From an uncultured Polaribacter sp. (GTDB lineage Bacteria > Bacteroidota > Bacteroidia > Flavobacteriales > Flavobacteriaceae), in contig NZ_CANNFF010000007.1 in NCBI RefSeq assembly GCF_947503855.1, forward strand, positions 145,028 to 209,027: a stretch of 64,000 nucleotides of DNA, in the 5' to 3' direction. The notes under the pieces are model-generated. The model worked only from the letters and a program-made list of their open reading frames with translations. It made no database searches and was not told the DNA's origin. Each line of letters starts with the position of its first letter. The stretch's first letter is position 1. Positions 1 to 9,452 of the stretch are shown here, one piece after another. Made by a program: the position numbers and the translations under genes.

Positions 1-740
1 GTTATGAATTCTTTAAAAGTATTATTTTCTGCAATATTAATGATAACATCTTTTTCATTTGTACCCTTAAGGTTATATGTGTTTGTTGTTGTATTACTTG
101 TTTTAGTTGCTTTTAAACTACTAACTAAATTTAAATGTTTTGGTAGCGTAAAGTGGATGTTAAATGTTGTAAAATCTTCATACAGATCATCTAAATTTAA
201 GTTGCTCATTAATTGCCAACCGTTTTTGTAAATTGCTGGGCTTATATACCAATATCTTAAATTAAATTTATTTTTGCTAAAACCGTAATTGGTAAACTTA
301 TGGTTGGGTAATTTTACAGAATAGGTTAATGTAATTTTTTTCTGATTTCCTGGTAATAAAGGGGTGTCTAAAAATAACTCTAAAATGTCTGGCTTGTTCT
401 TTAGTTCGTTATAAACAACACTTTTAAAATCGATAGAAATATTTTTGATAGAAGTATACCCTAAATTCTTTGGATTTGCAAAATAGAGGTCTTTTCTAAA
501 ATCTTTAATAAATCTTTTAGCTAAAGGTGTTTTTCTATCTTTAAAACTATTAGGCCAATTATGAAAAAAAAGACGTGTTAAAGTGTCTTTAGAATTATTA
601 AAATATAAAACTTCTTGTTGAATTAAAAGTGTGTTTTTATCTGTGTTTAAACTTGCTTTAATAGTGATGTTGTTTTGTTGCGACATGCAATAAAAACTAC
701 AAAGAAATAACGTAATAGATATGTAAGTAAACTTTGTCAA
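1..740 (-). CDS. Partial exported metallopeptidase-like protein (N-terminal part)
   Basis: The minus strand is open from position 740 to the window edge (about 246 codons), so the 3' end is missing. The N-terminus reads as a signal peptide (hydrophobic ITLFLCSFYCMSQQ) followed by a beta-rich region with the phrase LFFHNWPNSFKD. I associate that phrase with the N-terminal domain of M1/gluzincin-type metallopeptidases of Flavobacteriia. The zinc motif would lie outside the window, so catalysis cannot be confirmed. An in-frame TAA lies directly before the TTG at 740. The first ATG is 18 codons later (686) and would remove the signal peptide, so TTG is preferred. Real coding is well supported; the family name is recall. 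Confidence 0.65.
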   Translation of the reverse strand, partial: MTKFTYISITLFLCSFYCMSQQNNITIKASLNTDKNTLLIQQEVLYFNNSKDTLTRLFFHNWPNSFKDRKTPLAKRFIKDFRKDLYFANPKNLGYTSIKNISIDFKSVVYNELKNKPDILELFLDTPLLPGNQKKITLTYSVKLPNHKFTNYGFSKNKFNLRYWYISPAIYKNGWQLMSNLNLDDLYEDFTTFNIHFTLPKHLNLVSSLKATKTSNTTTNTYNLKGTNEKDVIINIAENNTFKEFI

Positions 741-844
741 TTATATTTTAATAAAATTTTTAGGTTTGTTTTTTTAACTTGTTTGTCCATGTGAAGAGCA
801 TGAATAAGCAATTAAAAAATAAGACATATTCTTTTAAAAGTCTT

Positions 845-1552
845 TTAAAAGTTTGGTTTTAATTGGTATTTAGAATAAAATTTATTTAAGTGAGCTATCG
901 CTTCTTCTGCAGTATCTACTAATCTAAAAAGATTTAAGTCTTTTTCACTAATATTTCCTTCTTCTAAAAGTGTATTTTTAATCCAATCTAATAAGCCTCC
1001 CCAAAACTTTTTACCTACCAAAATTATTGGAAAACGTCCAATTTTATGAGTCTGGATTAAGGTTATTGCTTCAAAAAGTTCATCCATAGTACCAAAACCA
1101 CCAGGCATTACAATAAAACCTTGTGAGTATTTTACAAACATTACTTTGCGAACAAAAAAGTAATCGAAATCTAAACTTTTACCTGCGTCAATCCAAGGAT
1201 TATTGTGTTGTTCAAAAGGAAGATCAATATTTAAACCTACAGAAATTCCTTTGCCTCTGTTTGCACCTTTATTTCCAGCTTCCATAATACCTGGGCCTCC
1301 ACCTGTAATAACACCATAACCATTTTGAGTTAATTTAAATGCAATTTCTTCTGCTAAAATATAATATGGATGATCTGGTTTTGTTCTTGCAGAACCAAAA
1401 ATAGATACACAAGGGCCAATTTTACTTAAAGTTTCATAACCCTCTACAAACTCTGCCATAATTTTAAAAATGGCCCAAGAATCGTTTGTTTTTATTTCGT
1501 TCCAGGTTTTTTGCTGTAATTTTTCTCTTATTTTTCTATCGTCATTTGTCAT
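845..1552 (-). CDS. LOG-family (TIGR00730) Rossmann-fold protein
   Basis: A 235-aa protein of the lysine-decarboxylase-like/LOG family. Characterised members are nucleoside 5'-monophosphate phosphoribohydrolases (cytokinin-activating type). The diagnostic PGGFGTMDELFE motif (PGGxGTxxE) is present in the middle of the protein, with SIFGSAR near residue 51 and GGGPGIMEAGNKGA near residue 84 forming the nucleotide-binding loops. Length is normal for the longer bacterial subgroup. It is cytosolic, with no signal peptide. It lies 102 bp downstream of uvrA on the same strand. The exact substrate cannot be read from sequence; the family assignment is secure. Confidence 0.9.
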   Translation of the reverse strand: MTNDDRKIREKLQQKTWNEIKTNDSWAIFKIMAEFVEGYETLSKIGPCVSIFGSARTKPDHPYYILAEEIAFKLTQNGYGVITGGGPGIMEAGNKGANRGKGISVGLNIDLPFEQHNNPWIDAGKSLDFDYFFVRKVMFVKYSQGFIVMPGGFGTMDELFEAITLIQTHKIGRFPIILVGKKFWGGLLDWIKNTLLEEGNISEKDLNLFRLVDTAEEAIAHLNKFYSKYQLKPNF

Positions 1553-1654
1553 TTTAAAAATTTTTTAAAACTAATTTTTTTTTAAAATTAGTATGCTAAT
1601 TTAATTCTTTTTTAAGTACTTTAAGAAGTAATAGTTAATAGTTGAATTAGATTG

Positions 1655-4474
1655 TTACAACAGTTTCTTTAAAAACTGAGCAGTATAACTTTTTTTATGT
1701 AGAGCAACTTCTTCTGGAGTTCCCGTAGTTAGTATTTTACCACCTTTTTTACCACCTTCCATACCAACATCAATAACATAGTCTGCTAATTTTACAACAT
1801 CTAAATTATGTTCAATAATGAGTACAGTGTTTCCTTTGTTTGCTAATTTATTTAAAACTTCCATGAGAACTCTAATGTCTTCAAAATGAAGACCGGTTGT
1901 AGGTTCATCTAAAATATAAAAGGTGTTTCCAGTATCTCTTTTAGAAAGTTCTGCAGCCAATTTTATGCGTTGTGCTTCACCACCAGAAAGAGTGGTAGAT
2001 TGTTGGCCAAGAGTAATATAGCCTAAGCCTACATCTTTAATGGTTTTTAATTTTCTATGTATTTTAGGAATATTTTCAAAGAAATCTGTAGCGTCTTCAA
2101 TGGTCATATTTAAAACATCAGAAATTGATTTTCCTTTGTATCTAATTTCTAGAGTTTCTCTATTAAAACGCTTTCCCTGGCAAGTTTCGCATTCTACTTG
2201 TACATCTGGTAAAAAGTTCATTTCTATTACGCGAACTCCACCACCTTGACAAGTTTCACATCTGCCGCCTTTTACATTAAAAGAAAAACGCCCAGGTTTG
2301 TAACCGCGTATGGCGGCTTCTGGAGTTTTTGCAAACAAGCTTCTAATTTCGTCAAAAGTTTTTGTGTAAGTTGCTGGGTTAGAACGAGGTGTTCTGCCAA
2401 TTGGAGATTGATCTATATCAATAACTTTGTCTACGTGTTCTAAACCTTCAATTTTCTTGTAAGGCATTGGTATTTTTACACCTCTGTATATATGTGCATT
2501 TAAAATTGGGTATAAAGTTTCATTAATTAATGTAGATTTTCCACTACCTGAAACCCCAGTTACACAAATCATTTTTCCTAATGGAAATTCTACAGAAACA
2601 TTTTTTAAATTGTTACCAGATGCACCTTTTAGTTTGATGGTTTTTCCATTTCCTTCTCTTCTTTTAGCAGGAACTTCAATTTTCTTTTTCCCTGTAATAT
2701 AATCTGCAGTTAATGTTCTTTGTTTTTTAAGCTCTTTAAAAGTGCCTGCAGAAACAATTTCTCCTCCATGTCTTCCTGCTCCTGGGCCAATATCAAAAAC
2801 AAAATCAGCATTTTCTATCATGTCTTGGTCATGTTCTACCACCAAAACTGAGTTACCAATATCTCTTAATTTTACTAAAGAATCTATTAGTTTTTGATTA
2901 TCTCTTTGATGTAAACCAATACTAGGTTCATCTAAAATATATAAAACGCCCACAAGCTGAGAGCCAATTTGTGTAGCCAAACGTATTCTTTGTGCTTCTC
3001 CGCCAGAAAGCGATTTAGAAGTCCTGTCTAAAGTTAGATAATCTAAGCCAACATCCAGTAAAAACTGAATTCTAGTTCTTATTTCTTTTAGAATTTCTGT
3101 GGCAATTGTAATTTGTTTTTTAGATAATTTTTTTTCTATAGTTTTAAACCAGGCAGCTAATTCAGTCACATCCATTTGTGCTAAATCGCTTATGTTTTTA
3201 TCTAAAATTTTAAAATGAAGCGCTTCTTTTTTTAAACGTTTGCCTTTACAGTTAGAACATGTAACTTCATCCATATAGTTTTTTGCCCAACGTTTAATAG
3301 ATGTACTTTCTGCGTGATCATATTGATTTGTAATAAAGGCGATAATACCTTCAAAATCTATTTTATAATTTCTTCGAACGCCAACAGTTTTAGATGCGAT
3401 TTCAAAAGATTCGTTTCCGCCATTTAAAATAATTTCTAAGGCTTGTTTTGGAATATTTTTTATTGGGTCTGTTAATGTAAATTGATAACGCTCTGCAATG
3501 TTTTGAATTTGTTTAAAAATCCAACTATTTTTTTGTTCTCCTAAAGGTGCAATTCCACCATTTTTAATAGAAATAGCATCATTGGGTATTACTTTTTTTA
3601 GGTTGATCTCATTGGTAATTCCTAACCCGTTGCAAGAACTACAAGCGCCTTTTGGCGAGTTAAAAGAAAATGTATTCGGTTCTGGATTTGGATAGGCAAT
3701 TCCTGTGGTTGGACACATTAATTCTCTACTAAAATAGCGAGGTTCATTCGTATCTACATCGATAACCATCATGATATTGTTGCCAGAATACAAGGCGGTT
3801 TTTATGGTTTCGTCTAAACGTTTGCCTATAGAATTGTTTACAGCCAATCTATCAATTACAACCTCAATATCATGAGTTTTGTAACGATCTAATTTCATGC
3901 CTTTTTCTAGCTCTCTTATTTCTCCATCAACACGAACTCTTACAAAACCTTGTTTAGAAATTTGTTCAAAAAGTTCACGATAGTGCCCTTTTCTAGACTT
4001 AATTAAAGGTGCTAAGACGGCTATTTTTTTTCCGTTAAAATCCTTTAAAATTAATTGTTTTATTTGCTCATCAGAATAACTTACCATTTTTTCGTTGGAG
4101 TTGTAAGAATAAGCATCTGCGGCTCTTGCAAATAAAAGTCGTAAAAAATCGTAAATTTCTGTAATTGTACCCACTGTAGAACGCGGGCTTTTATTGGTGG
4201 TTTTTTGCTCAATAGAAATTACTGGCGATAAACCATCAATTTTATCTACATCAGGTCTTTCTAAACCACCTAAAAATTGTCTTGCATAGGCAGAAAAAGT
4301 TTCAATGTAGCGTCTTTGTCCTTCAGCATAAATGGTGTCAAAAGCTAAAGATGATTTTCCACTACCACTTAAACCTGTTATTACAACGAGTTTTTCACGG
4401 GGTATTTTTACATCAATATTCTTTAAATTGTGTGCTCTTGCTCCGTAAACTTCTATAAATTCTTGCTCTTTCAA
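1655..4474 (-). CDS. uvrA: Excinuclease ABC subunit A
   Basis: UvrA, the DNA-damage recognition ATPase of nucleotide excision repair, 939 aa, normal length. Two ABC ATPase units are visible. The first has Walker [10 protein letters not shown] near residue 34 and signature [12 protein letters not shown]; the second has [10 protein letters not shown] in the C-terminal half and [12 protein letters not shown]. Zinc-binding CxxC pairs (CPTTG...CSSC and CETCQGGG...CETCQG) and both DEPS/DEPT Walker B regions are intact. It acts with UvrB and UvrC in the cytosol. It has its own -7 box just upstream (4498-4505). No anomalies seen. Confidence 0.97.
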   Translation of the reverse strand: MKEQEFIEVYGARAHNLKNIDVKIPREKLVVITGLSGSGKSSLAFDTIYAEGQRRYIETFSAYARQFLGGLERPDVDKIDGLSPVISIEQKTTNKSPRSTVGTITEIYDFLRLLFARAADAYSYNSNEKMVSYSDEQIKQLILKDFNGKKIAVLAPLIKSRKGHYRELFEQISKQGFVRVRVDGEIRELEKGMKLDRYKTHDIEVVIDRLAVNNSIGKRLDETIKTALYSGNNIMMVIDVDTNEPRYFSRELMCPTTGIAYPNPEPNTFSFNSPKGACSSCNGLGITNEINLKKVIPNDAISIKNGGIAPLGEQKNSWIFKQIQNIAERYQFTLTDPIKNIPKQALEIILNGGNESFEIASKTVGVRRNYKIDFEGIIAFITNQYDHAESTSIKRWAKNYMDEVTCSNCKGKRLKKEALHFKILDKNISDLAQMDVTELAAWFKTIEKKLSKKQITIATEILKEIRTRIQFLLDVGLDYLTLDRTSKSLSGGEAQRIRLATQIGSQLVGVLYILDEPSIGLHQRDNQKLIDSLVKLRDIGNSVLVVEHDQDMIENADFVFDIGPGAGRHGGEIVSAGTFKELKKQRTLTADYITGKKKIEVPAKRREGNGKTIKLKGASGNNLKNVSVEFPLGKMICVTGVSGSGKSTLINETLYPILNAHIYRGVKIPMPYKKIEGLEHVDKVIDIDQSPIGRTPRSNPATYTKTFDEIRSLFAKTPEAAIRGYKPGRFSFNVKGGRCETCQGGGVRVIEMNFLPDVQVECETCQGKRFNRETLEIRYKGKSISDVLNMTIEDATDFFENIPKIHRKLKTIKDVGLGYITLGQQSTTLSGGEAQRIKLAAELSKRDTGNTFYILDEPTTGLHFEDIRVLMEVLNKLANKGNTVLIIEHNLDVVKLADYVIDVGMEGGKKGGKILTTGTPEEVALHKKSYTAQFLKKLL

Positions 4475-4497
4475 ATGTGGGTTTTTTCAGAAAAAAG

Positions 4498-4505
4498 CAA
4501 AGTTA
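4498..4505 (-). promoter_or_regulatory. uvrA -7 promoter box
   Basis: On the minus strand this reads TAACTTTG, an exact match to the Bacteroidota -7 consensus TAnnTTTG, 24 bp upstream of the uvrA ATG. I find no TTG at the usual -33 distance, so only the -7 element is claimed. Confidence 0.5.
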
Positions 4506-4581
4506 ATCAATAGATATTTAATTTCTATACCAAACTATAAACCTTTAACAATGTTTTTATGTGAAAGCAGTTATTTTTTTA

Positions 4582-4610
4582 TTGAAAAAACTCTAATAAA
4601 TAGTATCTTG
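4582..4610 (+). promoter_or_regulatory. Candidate promoter of the PspC/K+ channel operon
   Basis: TTG at 4582-4584, then 19 bp, then TATCTTG at 4604-4610. This is close to the Bacteroidota promoter TTG-N17-23-TAnnTTTG (one T short in the -7 box). It would give a short leader before the ATG at 4629 and drive the three-gene run 4629-6769. Confidence 0.4.
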
Positions 4611-4628
4611 CCGTATATTTTAATAAAA

Positions 4629-4850
4629 ATGATCAATACCCTAAGACATTATTTTGAAAGAAATGGTTTTGGTGTTTTTTCTAGATTGGCAGATAGATTA
4701 GGCATGAGAGCTGTAAACGTACGTTTGTTTTTTATTTATGTTACATTTTTTACAGTAGGTTTGTCTTTTGGTTTGTATTTAACTATGGCATTTTTATTAA
4801 AATTAAAAGATAAAATTTACACAAAAAGAAGTTCGGTTTTCGACTTATAA
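4629..4850 (+). CDS. PspC-domain small membrane protein
   Basis: A 73-aa protein beginning MINTLRHYFE, with a PspC-like domain: an amphipathic start, the phrase SRLADRLGMRAVNVRLFFIY, one long hydrophobic membrane segment and a basic C-terminus. The open frame extends 26 codons upstream (to 4551), but that stretch overlaps the promoter and lacks the family pattern, so the ATG at 4629 is chosen. Flavobacterial homologues begin the same way (recall). It is 3 bp upstream of the potassium channel gene and probably co-transcribed. In other bacteria PspC is a membrane-stress sensor partner; a regulatory role here is inference. Confidence 0.8.
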   Translation: MINTLRHYFERNGFGVFSRLADRLGMRAVNVRLFFIYVTFFTVGLSFGLYLTMAFLLKLKDKIYTKRSSVFDL

Positions 4851-4853
4851 AAT

Positions 4854-5852
4854 ATGCCAATTCTACAATCTAAAATAAAAAAAATAGCCATTTTGGTAAC
4901 CTCTGTATTAGCCATTGGTATCATGGGGTATATGGGTTTGTCTAATTACAATTTTATAGATGCTGTTTACATGACTGTAATTACAGTAACAACAGTGGGC
5001 TTTGGAGAACTCAAACCTTTTTCTCCAGAAGAAAAAGTATTTACAATTTTTTTAATTTTAACCAGTATTACCCTTTTTGGTTATGCAGTTTCTGCATTTT
5101 CAGAATATTTGGTAAGCGGTAAATTATTTGAACATTTTAAACACAGAAAAGTGGAGAAGCAAATAGGATATTTAAAAGGCCATACTATTGTTTGTGGTTT
5201 TGGTAGAAACGGTAAACAAGCCATTGTAAAGTTAAATAATTACAACAAGAAATTTGTTGTTGTAGAAAAAGACAAAGAAATTGTCGATTTTTTAGACTCA
5301 GAAAATATTTTAAACATAGAAGGTGATGCAACTTTAGACGAAACTTTACTAAAAGCGGGTATTAAAAATGCATCGTTTTTAATTACAGCCTTGCCTTCTG
5401 ATGCTAATAATTTATTTGTTGTTTTAACAGCAAGTCAGTTAAATAAAAATTGTACAATTATTAGTAGAGCCTCTAACGAATCTTCTTACAGTAAACTTAA
5501 AATCGCAGGTGCAAATAATGTTATTATGCCAGATAAATTAGGAGGTAATCACATGGCGTCTTTAGTTACTACACCAGATGTTATTGAGTTTGTAGATCGT
5601 TTAACAATAGAAGGAGAAACTACTGCGAATTTAGAAGAAATCGCTGTAGATGATTTACCAAAAAAATACATTAATCAAACTATTTTAGATTTAGATTTAA
5701 GAAGACAAACAGGTTGTACAGTTATTGGCTTTAAAAATCCTGATAAGGATTATGTAATAAACCCAGAAGCAGATATAAAATTAATTGAAGGCTCGCATTT
5801 AATAGTTTTAGGAAGACCAGAACAAATTATAAAACTTAGACAATTATTTTAA
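4854..5852 (+). CDS. Potassium channel with RCK (TrkA-N/TrkA-C) domain
   Basis: A 332-aa two-helix ion channel subunit. TM1 is near residues 9-30. A pore loop carries the selectivity filter TTVGFGE at residues 46-52, and TM2 is at about 63-85. The cytosolic RCK/TrkA-N Rossmann domain follows with GFGRNGKQ near residue 115, which binds nucleotide, and a TrkA-C domain occupies the last ~80 residues (ending LIVLGRPEQIIKL). Such proteins gate K+ flux in response to ligands bound by the RCK ring. The filter is GFG rather than GYG, which is common in prokaryotic channels. The stop codon overlaps the next start by one base. Confidence 0.93.
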   Translation: MPILQSKIKKIAILVTSVLAIGIMGYMGLSNYNFIDAVYMTVITVTTVGFGELKPFSPEEKVFTIFLILTSITLFGYAVSAFSEYLVSGKLFEHFKHRKVEKQIGYLKGHTIVCGFGRNGKQAIVKLNNYNKKFVVVEKDKEIVDFLDSENILNIEGDATLDETLLKAGIKNASFLITALPSDANNLFVVLTASQLNKNCTIISRASNESSYSKLKIAGANNVIMPDKLGGNHMASLVTTPDVIEFVDRLTIEGETTANLEEIAVDDLPKKYINQTILDLDLRRQTGCTVIGFKNPDKDYVINPEADIKLIEGSHLIVLGRPEQIIKLRQLF

Positions 5853-6769
5853 TGAAAAAAGTAATTATAACAGGTAGTAATGGGTTGTTAGGGCAATCTT
5901 TGTTAGAGTTATTGTTACAAGAAAAAGAAAACTACCAAGTTTTTGGTTTTTCTAGAGGAAAAAATAGAAGTGGTAGAACCGATTTCGATTATGTTTCTAT
6001 TGATATTACTGATAAAAACCGTCTAAAGAACGAAGTAGAAAAAATAAATCCTGATTTTATTATAAACACAGCGGCAATGACCCAGGTAGATGATTGCGAA
6101 ACCAATAAAAAAGCCTGTGATACTTTAAATGTAGACGTTGTAAAATGGTTGGCAGAAATATCATCAACTATAAATTGCCATTTAATACAAATTTCTACAG
6201 ATTTTATTTTTGATGGTAAAAAAGGATATTATAAAGAAACAGATGCGCCCAATCCTTTAAGCTATTATGGCTTGTCTAAATTAAAATCAGAAGAGGTGTT
6301 AACCAATTCAACCATAGATTTTACAATTTTAAGAACTATTTTAGTGTATGGTAAGGTGTACGATTTGAGTAGAAACAACATTGTGCTTTGGGTAAAAAAA
6401 ATGTTAGAAAACCAACAAGAAATCACCATTGTAGATGATCAATATAGAATGCCAACTTATGTGGTAGATTTAGCAATGGCTTGTAAAATTGCTATCGATA
6501 AAAAAGCGATAGGAATTTTTAATATAGCATCCAATACATTATTAAGTGTTTATCAAATTGCGCAAGAAATTGCCAATTGTTTTGGTTTAAATAAAGACTT
6601 TATAAAACCAATTTCAACTGCAACTTTAAATCAAACAGCACCAAGACCTGCAAAAACAGGTTTCGATTTAACCAAAACAAATTCACAATTAAGTTTCTAC
6701 CCTAAATCCTTTACAGAAGACTTAAAAAGGTTTAAAGAAAAATTAATAAAAACCACATTTAACTCATAA
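5852..6769 (+). CDS. RmlD-like NAD(P)-dependent sugar-nucleotide reductase
   Basis: A 305-aa extended short-chain dehydrogenase of the dTDP-4-dehydrorhamnose reductase (RmlD) family. The N-terminal dinucleotide loop is TGSNGLLGQS (residues 7-16). The catalytic YYGLSKLKSE motif supplies Tyr and Lys, preceded by an ISTDFIFDG strand typical of RmlD. The C-terminal substrate domain is present. No rhamnose genes surround it, so its substrate is not established and it may act on another NDP-sugar. It starts on the last base of the channel gene stop (TAATG) and so is translationally coupled to it. Confidence 0.88.
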   Translation: MKKVIITGSNGLLGQSLLELLLQEKENYQVFGFSRGKNRSGRTDFDYVSIDITDKNRLKNEVEKINPDFIINTAAMTQVDDCETNKKACDTLNVDVVKWLAEISSTINCHLIQISTDFIFDGKKGYYKETDAPNPLSYYGLSKLKSEEVLTNSTIDFTILRTILVYGKVYDLSRNNIVLWVKKMLENQQEITIVDDQYRMPTYVVDLAMACKIAIDKKAIGIFNIASNTLLSVYQIAQEIANCFGLNKDFIKPISTATLNQTAPRPAKTGFDLTKTNSQLSFYPKSFTEDLKRFKEKLIKTTFNS

Positions 6770-6835
6770 AAGTTGTTAAAAGCGCAATTTTTTATGATAT
6801 TGCAAGCCACTAATTAAAAAACAATTAAACATATT

Positions 6836-8503
6836 ATGAAGAAAAAACTTCTTTCGTTAATGCTTTTAGTATTTCCAATGATATCATTTGCACAAAGTAC
6901 AACAGATAGCATTGATGCTACTTTTAAAAATTATACAGGCTGGTTTGTAGATGCTATTTTTTATGAAATTCCGTTTTCTGATACCTTTCAAATACCATGG
7001 GTTTTAATTGTATTAATTGGTGGTGCTTTATTTTTTACAATTTACTTTAAGTTTATCAATTTTACTGGTTTTTTAACAGCGATACAGGTCGTTAGAGGTA
7101 AGTATGAAGATATAGAAAAACATGGTGTAGATAATCTTTATGGTGAAAATGCTCAACAAAAAATTGTAGATGAAGAAAATAATGAAAAAGCATATGGAGA
7201 TCAAACTCCAGGCGGCGATTTAATTGAAACAATTAGAGATGAAAGTGTTGATGGTGAAGTTTCTCACTTTCAAGCCTTAACGGCAGCATTATCTGCTACA
7301 GTTGGTTTAGGTAATATTGCTGGTGTAGCAGTAGCTTTATCCATTGGTGGGCCAGGAGCTACATTTTGGATGATAGTTGCTGGTCTTTTAGGAATGGCAT
7401 CAAAATTTGCAGAATGTACATTAGGGGTAAAATATAGAGATGTTGGTGAAGATGGCACTGTTTATGGAGGTCCAATGTACTATTTAACCAAAGGATTAAA
7501 AGAAAAAGGAGCTGGTGGTTTTGGTAAAGTTTTAGCTGTACTATTTGCAATCTTTGTAATTGGAGGTTCATTTGGTGGTGGAAACATGTTTCAAGCAAAC
7601 CAAGCAGCCGCACAGTTTACAAAATTATTTGAACTAACAGGACCAAATGCAGGTTTGTATTTTGGTATAGTAATGGCTGTTTTAGTAGCAGTTGTAATTA
7701 TTGGAGGTATTAAAAGAATTGCTTCTGTAACAGAAAAAGTAGTGCCTTTTATGGCGGGTATTTATGTGTTAGCGGCTTTAATTATCTTGTTTGCTAATTT
7801 TAGTTTAATAGACGATGCCTTTGCTTTAATTTATGAAGGTGCCTTTTCTGGTTTAGGGATAGCAGGTGGTTTAATTGGGGTGATGATACAAGGTATACGT
7901 AGAGGAGCATTTTCTAACGAAGCTGGTGTGGGATCTGCAGCAATTGCACACTCTGCAGTAAGAACTAAATACCCTGCAAGTGAAGGGATTGTTGCTTTAT
8001 TAGAACCCTTTGTAGATACAGTAGTAATTTGTACTATGACTGCCTTGGTAATTATTATAACAAATTTCGATGGTCAGTTTATGCAATATGGAGTAGAAAT
8101 TAAAGAAGGTGTAGAGTTAACAGCTATAGCGTTCGATTCTGTAATACCTCATTTCTCTGTAGTGTTAACAATTGCTGTAATACTATTTGCGTTTTCTACA
8201 ATGATTTCTTGGTCTTACTATGGTATGCAAGGTTGGAAATTCTTATTCGGAAAAGGTAAAATTACAGATTTAGTTTATAAAGTATTATTTTTAATGTTTG
8301 TTGTTGTGGGGGCATCTATTAGTTTAGGAGCAGTAATCGACTTTTCTGACGCTATGATTTTTGCAATGGTAGTACCAAACATTATTGGTGTAATTATGTT
8401 ATCTCCAGTTATTAAGAAAGAGCTTAGTAAATACATGAATGCTATCAACAAAAAAGAAGAAGCAATAGAAGATGGTGCTGTTGATATCAATGAGCATATG
8501 TAA
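6836..8503 (+). CDS. Sodium:alanine/glycine symporter (AGCS family)
   Basis: A 555-aa inner-membrane amino-acid:cation symporter. The N-terminus (MKKKLLSLMLLVFPMISFAQ) looks like a cleavable signal peptide, an arrangement I recall in Bacteroidota AGCS proteins. Family signatures are visible: HFQALTAALSATVGLGNIAG near residue 143, and GVMIQGIRRGAFSNEAGVGSA near residue 347. About ten hydrophobic segments are present. An acidic cytosolic insertion of about 45 residues (roughly 85-135) precedes the core. It has 66 bp of upstream leader and the next gene begins 12 bp after its stop, so it may be transcribed with the helix-hairpin-helix gene. Confidence 0.95.
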   Translation: MKKKLLSLMLLVFPMISFAQSTTDSIDATFKNYTGWFVDAIFYEIPFSDTFQIPWVLIVLIGGALFFTIYFKFINFTGFLTAIQVVRGKYEDIEKHGVDNLYGENAQQKIVDEENNEKAYGDQTPGGDLIETIRDESVDGEVSHFQALTAALSATVGLGNIAGVAVALSIGGPGATFWMIVAGLLGMASKFAECTLGVKYRDVGEDGTVYGGPMYYLTKGLKEKGAGGFGKVLAVLFAIFVIGGSFGGGNMFQANQAAAQFTKLFELTGPNAGLYFGIVMAVLVAVVIIGGIKRIASVTEKVVPFMAGIYVLAALIILFANFSLIDDAFALIYEGAFSGLGIAGGLIGVMIQGIRRGAFSNEAGVGSAAIAHSAVRTKYPASEGIVALLEPFVDTVVICTMTALVIIITNFDGQFMQYGVEIKEGVELTAIAFDSVIPHFSVVLTIAVILFAFSTMISWSYYGMQGWKFLFGKGKITDLVYKVLFLMFVVVGASISLGAVIDFSDAMIFAMVVPNIIGVIMLSPVIKKELSKYMNAINKKEEAIEDGAVDINEHM

Positions 8504-8515
8504 AAAACAATTTAT

Positions 8516-9433
8516 ATGAAATTATTAAAATCCCATTTCTGGTATAACAAAAGCCAAAGAAATGGGATTTTTCTTTTAGTAATAATTATTTTGATTTTTC
8601 AAGCAATTATTTTCTTTACAGACTTTTCTTCTGAAGGAAAAATTGATATGAACTCTCCAGAAGTAGTAGCATTTCGAAACCAAATTGATAGTTTAAAAAG
8701 AATTGAACTAGAGCATAGAAAACCTAAAAGATATCCATTCAACCCCAATTACATAACAGACTATAAAGGAGAACAATTAGGAATGTCTTTAAATGAGATA
8801 GATCGTTTGTTAACCTTCAGGAAAACGAATAAGTTTGTAAATTCAAAAGAAGAATTTCAAAAAGTAACCAAAGTCTCAGACACCTTACTAAATAAAATTG
8901 CTCCATATTTTAAATTTCCAGATTGGGTAGTGGAAAGAAATAGAAATCAACAGAGCAGTATAAATACGATTACTAGTAAAACAAAAAAATATAGAGGAAA
9001 TTCATACCACAATACCCCCAAACATATAATAACATCAACAGATATTAATAAGGCTTCACAAGAAGATTTTAAAACTATATATGGTGTAGGAGAGAAGTTG
9101 TCAGAAAGAATTATTAAGTATCGTTCTAAATTACAAGGATTTTCTTTGAACAGTCAACTCTTTGAAGTGTGGGGTTTAAAAAAAGATGTGGCAGAAAAGG
9201 TATTAAAAACTTTTAAAATTATAGAAAAGCCAATCATAAAAAAAGAGAACGTAAACATAGTAACATTCAGGCAATTATTAAAAAATCCATACATAGATTA
9301 CGAGCTTTGTAAAAAGATTTTCGATTACAGAGATCAAGTTGCTGAACTTCAAGACATAAAAGAATTAATAAACATCGAGGGTTTTCCTGTAGATAAATAT
9401 GACAGAATAGTCTTATATTTGGTGGCTGAATAA
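8516..9433 (+). CDS. ComEA-like helix-hairpin-helix protein
   Basis: A 305-aa membrane-anchored protein: a basic N-terminus, one transmembrane helix near residues 20-36 (FLLVIIILIFQAIIFF), then repeated helix-hairpin-helix units. The clearest is DINKASQEDFKTIYGVGEKL at about residues 176-195, the ComEA-type DNA-binding hairpin; weaker units lie at about 80-110, 205-235 and 260-300. ComEA binds incoming DNA in natural transformation. The several degenerate HhH units make a DNA-binding or scaffold role likely, but competence function is unproven. It is probably co-transcribed with the symporter upstream and the acyl-CoA dehydrogenase 19 bp downstream. Confidence 0.85.
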   Translation: MKLLKSHFWYNKSQRNGIFLLVIIILIFQAIIFFTDFSSEGKIDMNSPEVVAFRNQIDSLKRIELEHRKPKRYPFNPNYITDYKGEQLGMSLNEIDRLLTFRKTNKFVNSKEEFQKVTKVSDTLLNKIAPYFKFPDWVVERNRNQQSSINTITSKTKKYRGNSYHNTPKHIITSTDINKASQEDFKTIYGVGEKLSERIIKYRSKLQGFSLNSQLFEVWGLKKDVAEKVLKTFKIIEKPIIKKENVNIVTFRQLLKNPYIDYELCKKIFDYRDQVAELQDIKELINIEGFPVDKYDRIVLYLVAE

Positions 9434-9452
9434 ACAACTAAAAAAGCACTGA

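Noticed and set aside
4..231. Plus-strand open frame encoding a hydrophobic 75-aa peptide at the window start
   Set aside because: It is the antisense of a well-supported minus-strand gene (1-740); its hydrophobicity follows from complementing Lys/Asn-rich codons.
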